5,223 nt of DNA. It comes from Campylobacteraceae bacterium (GTDB lineage Bacteria > Campylobacterota > Campylobacteria > Campylobacterales > JALSKU01). Below the pieces are notes generated by a model. The model saw only the letters and a program-made list of their open reading frames with translations, was not told the origin of the DNA and ran no database searches. Of the stretch, positions 4,145-5,223 are shown piece after piece. Location: NCBI GenBank assembly GCA_015488975.1, contig WFMT01000092.1, positions 1-5,223 of the forward strand, in the 5' to 3' direction. The stretch's first letter is position 1; every line of letters begins with the position of its first letter. A program made the position numbers and the translations under genes.

Positions 4145-5223
4145 ATGTTTTCTGGAAAAAAAATTGCTATGTTAGAAGAAGAAATAAGAAAACTAAAAAA
4201 TGAGAATCGTAGCTTAAAAGATGAGATGGAAGCTCAAAGAAGTAACTTTCGAGCCGATAGTACTTCTGATAAAATAGAAACTAATAATGAAGATAAAGCA
4301 AAAATCAAAATGTTAGATATTCTTATAAAAAGTTATGATAGTGGAGTTAATTTTTTGCAAGGAACTATAGAAGAAAATTTAATGATGCTCGAGAGGGTTA
4401 ATAAGTTAAATGAAGAAAATACTGACGCTATGGATGAGATAGATACTAAAACCGATACAGTAGTAAACTCTATGCAAAAGATAGAAGAGGTTACAGGTAA
4501 TTTACAAGATGATTCAACTGCTCTGAATGAACATGTAAATTCTATATCGGATATCATAAATTTGATAAAAGATATAAGTGATCAAACGAATTTACTTGCT
4601 TTAAATGCAGCTATTGAGGCAGCAAGAGCAGGTGAACATGGTAGAGGATTTGCTGTAGTTGCAGATGAAGTTAGAAAATTAGCTGAGAGAACACAAAAAG
4701 CCACTCAGGAAGTTGAGATAAATATAAGTACATTAAAACAAAGTACATCTACTATCTTGTCAGCTACTGAAACATTTAAGGAAGAAGTTCAAAATGGCAC
4801 TAAAGTTTTGGGTGATTTTAAAAGTAGTGCAGATAGAGCAAGAGAAAATTCATCCGGTATTAAAAATATGACTATTAATGTAGAAAGAGAATTAAATATT
4901 AGCAATGGAAAGATTGACCATATAAAATTAAAATTACAAAGTTACAAATCTATTATAGAAAATAAAAAGATAGATATTATTGATGAAAACTCCTGTAGAT
5001 TTGGAAAATGGTTTAATTCTGAAGTAAAAAAATTACTTTCTAAAAATCAGCAAGCATTAAATACTATAAATCAAGAACATAGTCAAATTCACCAAATATT
5101 AAAACAAGTTTTAAATGAATATTTTGATAGTCATAATTTTGATACTGTTTTAAAAGATATAGAAAAAGTTGAACACTATAGTGATGAATCCTTTGAAATA
5201 CTTCTTGGTGCCATGAAAAATAC
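4145..5223 (+). CDS. Soluble methyl-accepting chemotaxis protein with C-terminal CZB zinc-binding domain (3' end cut by window edge)
   Basis: This cytosolic chemoreceptor would feed the CheA/CheW array. The frame is open for 359 codons to the window edge and has no hydrophobic segment, so it is not membrane-anchored. Residues 7-30 form a charged coiled coil (LEEEIRKLKNENRSLKDEME), followed by a Ser/Asp-rich linker. The signalling hairpin spans about 60-255, with the highly conserved tip DQTNLLALNAAIEAARAG (146-163) and GRGFAVVADEVRKLAERT (166-183), where CheA and CheW bind. The C-terminal domain (about 250-359) is a CZB domain. H259 (KIDH), C284 in CRFGKW (284-289), and H312 and H316 in EHSQIH match the His/Cys/HxxxH zinc-ligand pattern known from E. 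coli DgcZ and H. pylori TlpD. There is no PAS, Cache or other sensor domain, so CZB is probably the sensor; relatives respond to zinc, hypochlorous acid or redox stress. The ATG is preceded by AAAGGA (4132-4137) with 7-nt spacing. Only a few C-terminal residues are likely missing. Confidence 0.93.
   Translation, partial: MFSGKKIAMLEEEIRKLKNENRSLKDEMEAQRSNFRADSTSDKIETNNEDKAKIKMLDILIKSYDSGVNFLQGTIEENLMMLERVNKLNEENTDAMDEIDTKTDTVVNSMQKIEEVTGNLQDDSTALNEHVNSISDIINLIKDISDQTNLLALNAAIEAARAGEHGRGFAVVADEVRKLAERTQKATQEVEINISTLKQSTSTILSATETFKEEVQNGTKVLGDFKSSADRARENSSGIKNMTINVERELNISNGKIDHIKLKLQSYKSIIENKKIDIIDENSCRFGKWFNSEVKKLLSKNQQALNTINQEHSQIHQILKQVLNEYFDSHNFDTVLKDIEKVEHYSDESFEILLGAMKN

Noticed and set aside
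4333..4557. Minus-strand frame within the chemoreceptor gene
   Set aside because: It is a low-complexity Ser/Val/Ile translation antisense to the coiled-coil coding region, without a ribosome site.

Overview
The window is AT-rich and carries four protein genes plus regulatory DNA. Three things suggest a low-GC Campylobacterota-type bacterium (Arcobacter/Sulfurimonas-like): the base composition, promoters that look like TATAAT boxes with little -35 sequence, and a cytosolic chemoreceptor built like Helicobacter TlpD. This is an inference from style; no rRNA or other marker gene is present.

Layout. Positions 1-1101 (minus strand) hold a nearly complete cyclopropane-fatty-acid synthase gene (cfa); its last few codons lie beyond the left edge. 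Positions 1102-1660 form a 559-bp divergent intergenic region. It contains the cfa promoter with a palindrome over its -35 box, two strong inverted repeats, a short doubtful reading frame that may be the remains of an IS200/IS605-type tnpA, the thiC promoter, and a textbook TPP riboswitch directly against the thiC start. Positions 1661-3529 (plus) are thiC, encoding the long proteobacterial form of phosphomethylpyrimidine synthase. Positions 3526-4056 (minus) encode a small four-helix membrane methyltransferase-like protein. Its stop codon shares the bases TTAA with the thiC stop, and the thiC terminator lies inside its 3' end. Positions 4057-4144 are a compact divergent promoter region. From 4145 to the right edge (plus) runs a soluble chemoreceptor with a C-terminal CZB zinc-binding domain, cut off just before its end.

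How the parts work together. The genes do not form one operon: strands alternate (-, +, -, +) and each gene appears to have its own promoter. Membrane lipid modification (cfa), thiamin pyrimidine synthesis under TPP feedback (thiC), an orphan membrane methyltransferase and a redox/zinc-type taxis receptor are most simply read as neighbouring single-gene units.

I found no clear new multi-gene system. The best points for a second look are the riboswitch whose P1 and P4 helices contain the thiC Shine-Dalgarno sequence, the operator-like palindrome over the cfa promoter, the structured and possibly IS-derived DNA between cfa and thiC, and the CZB chemoreceptor with no other sensor domain.
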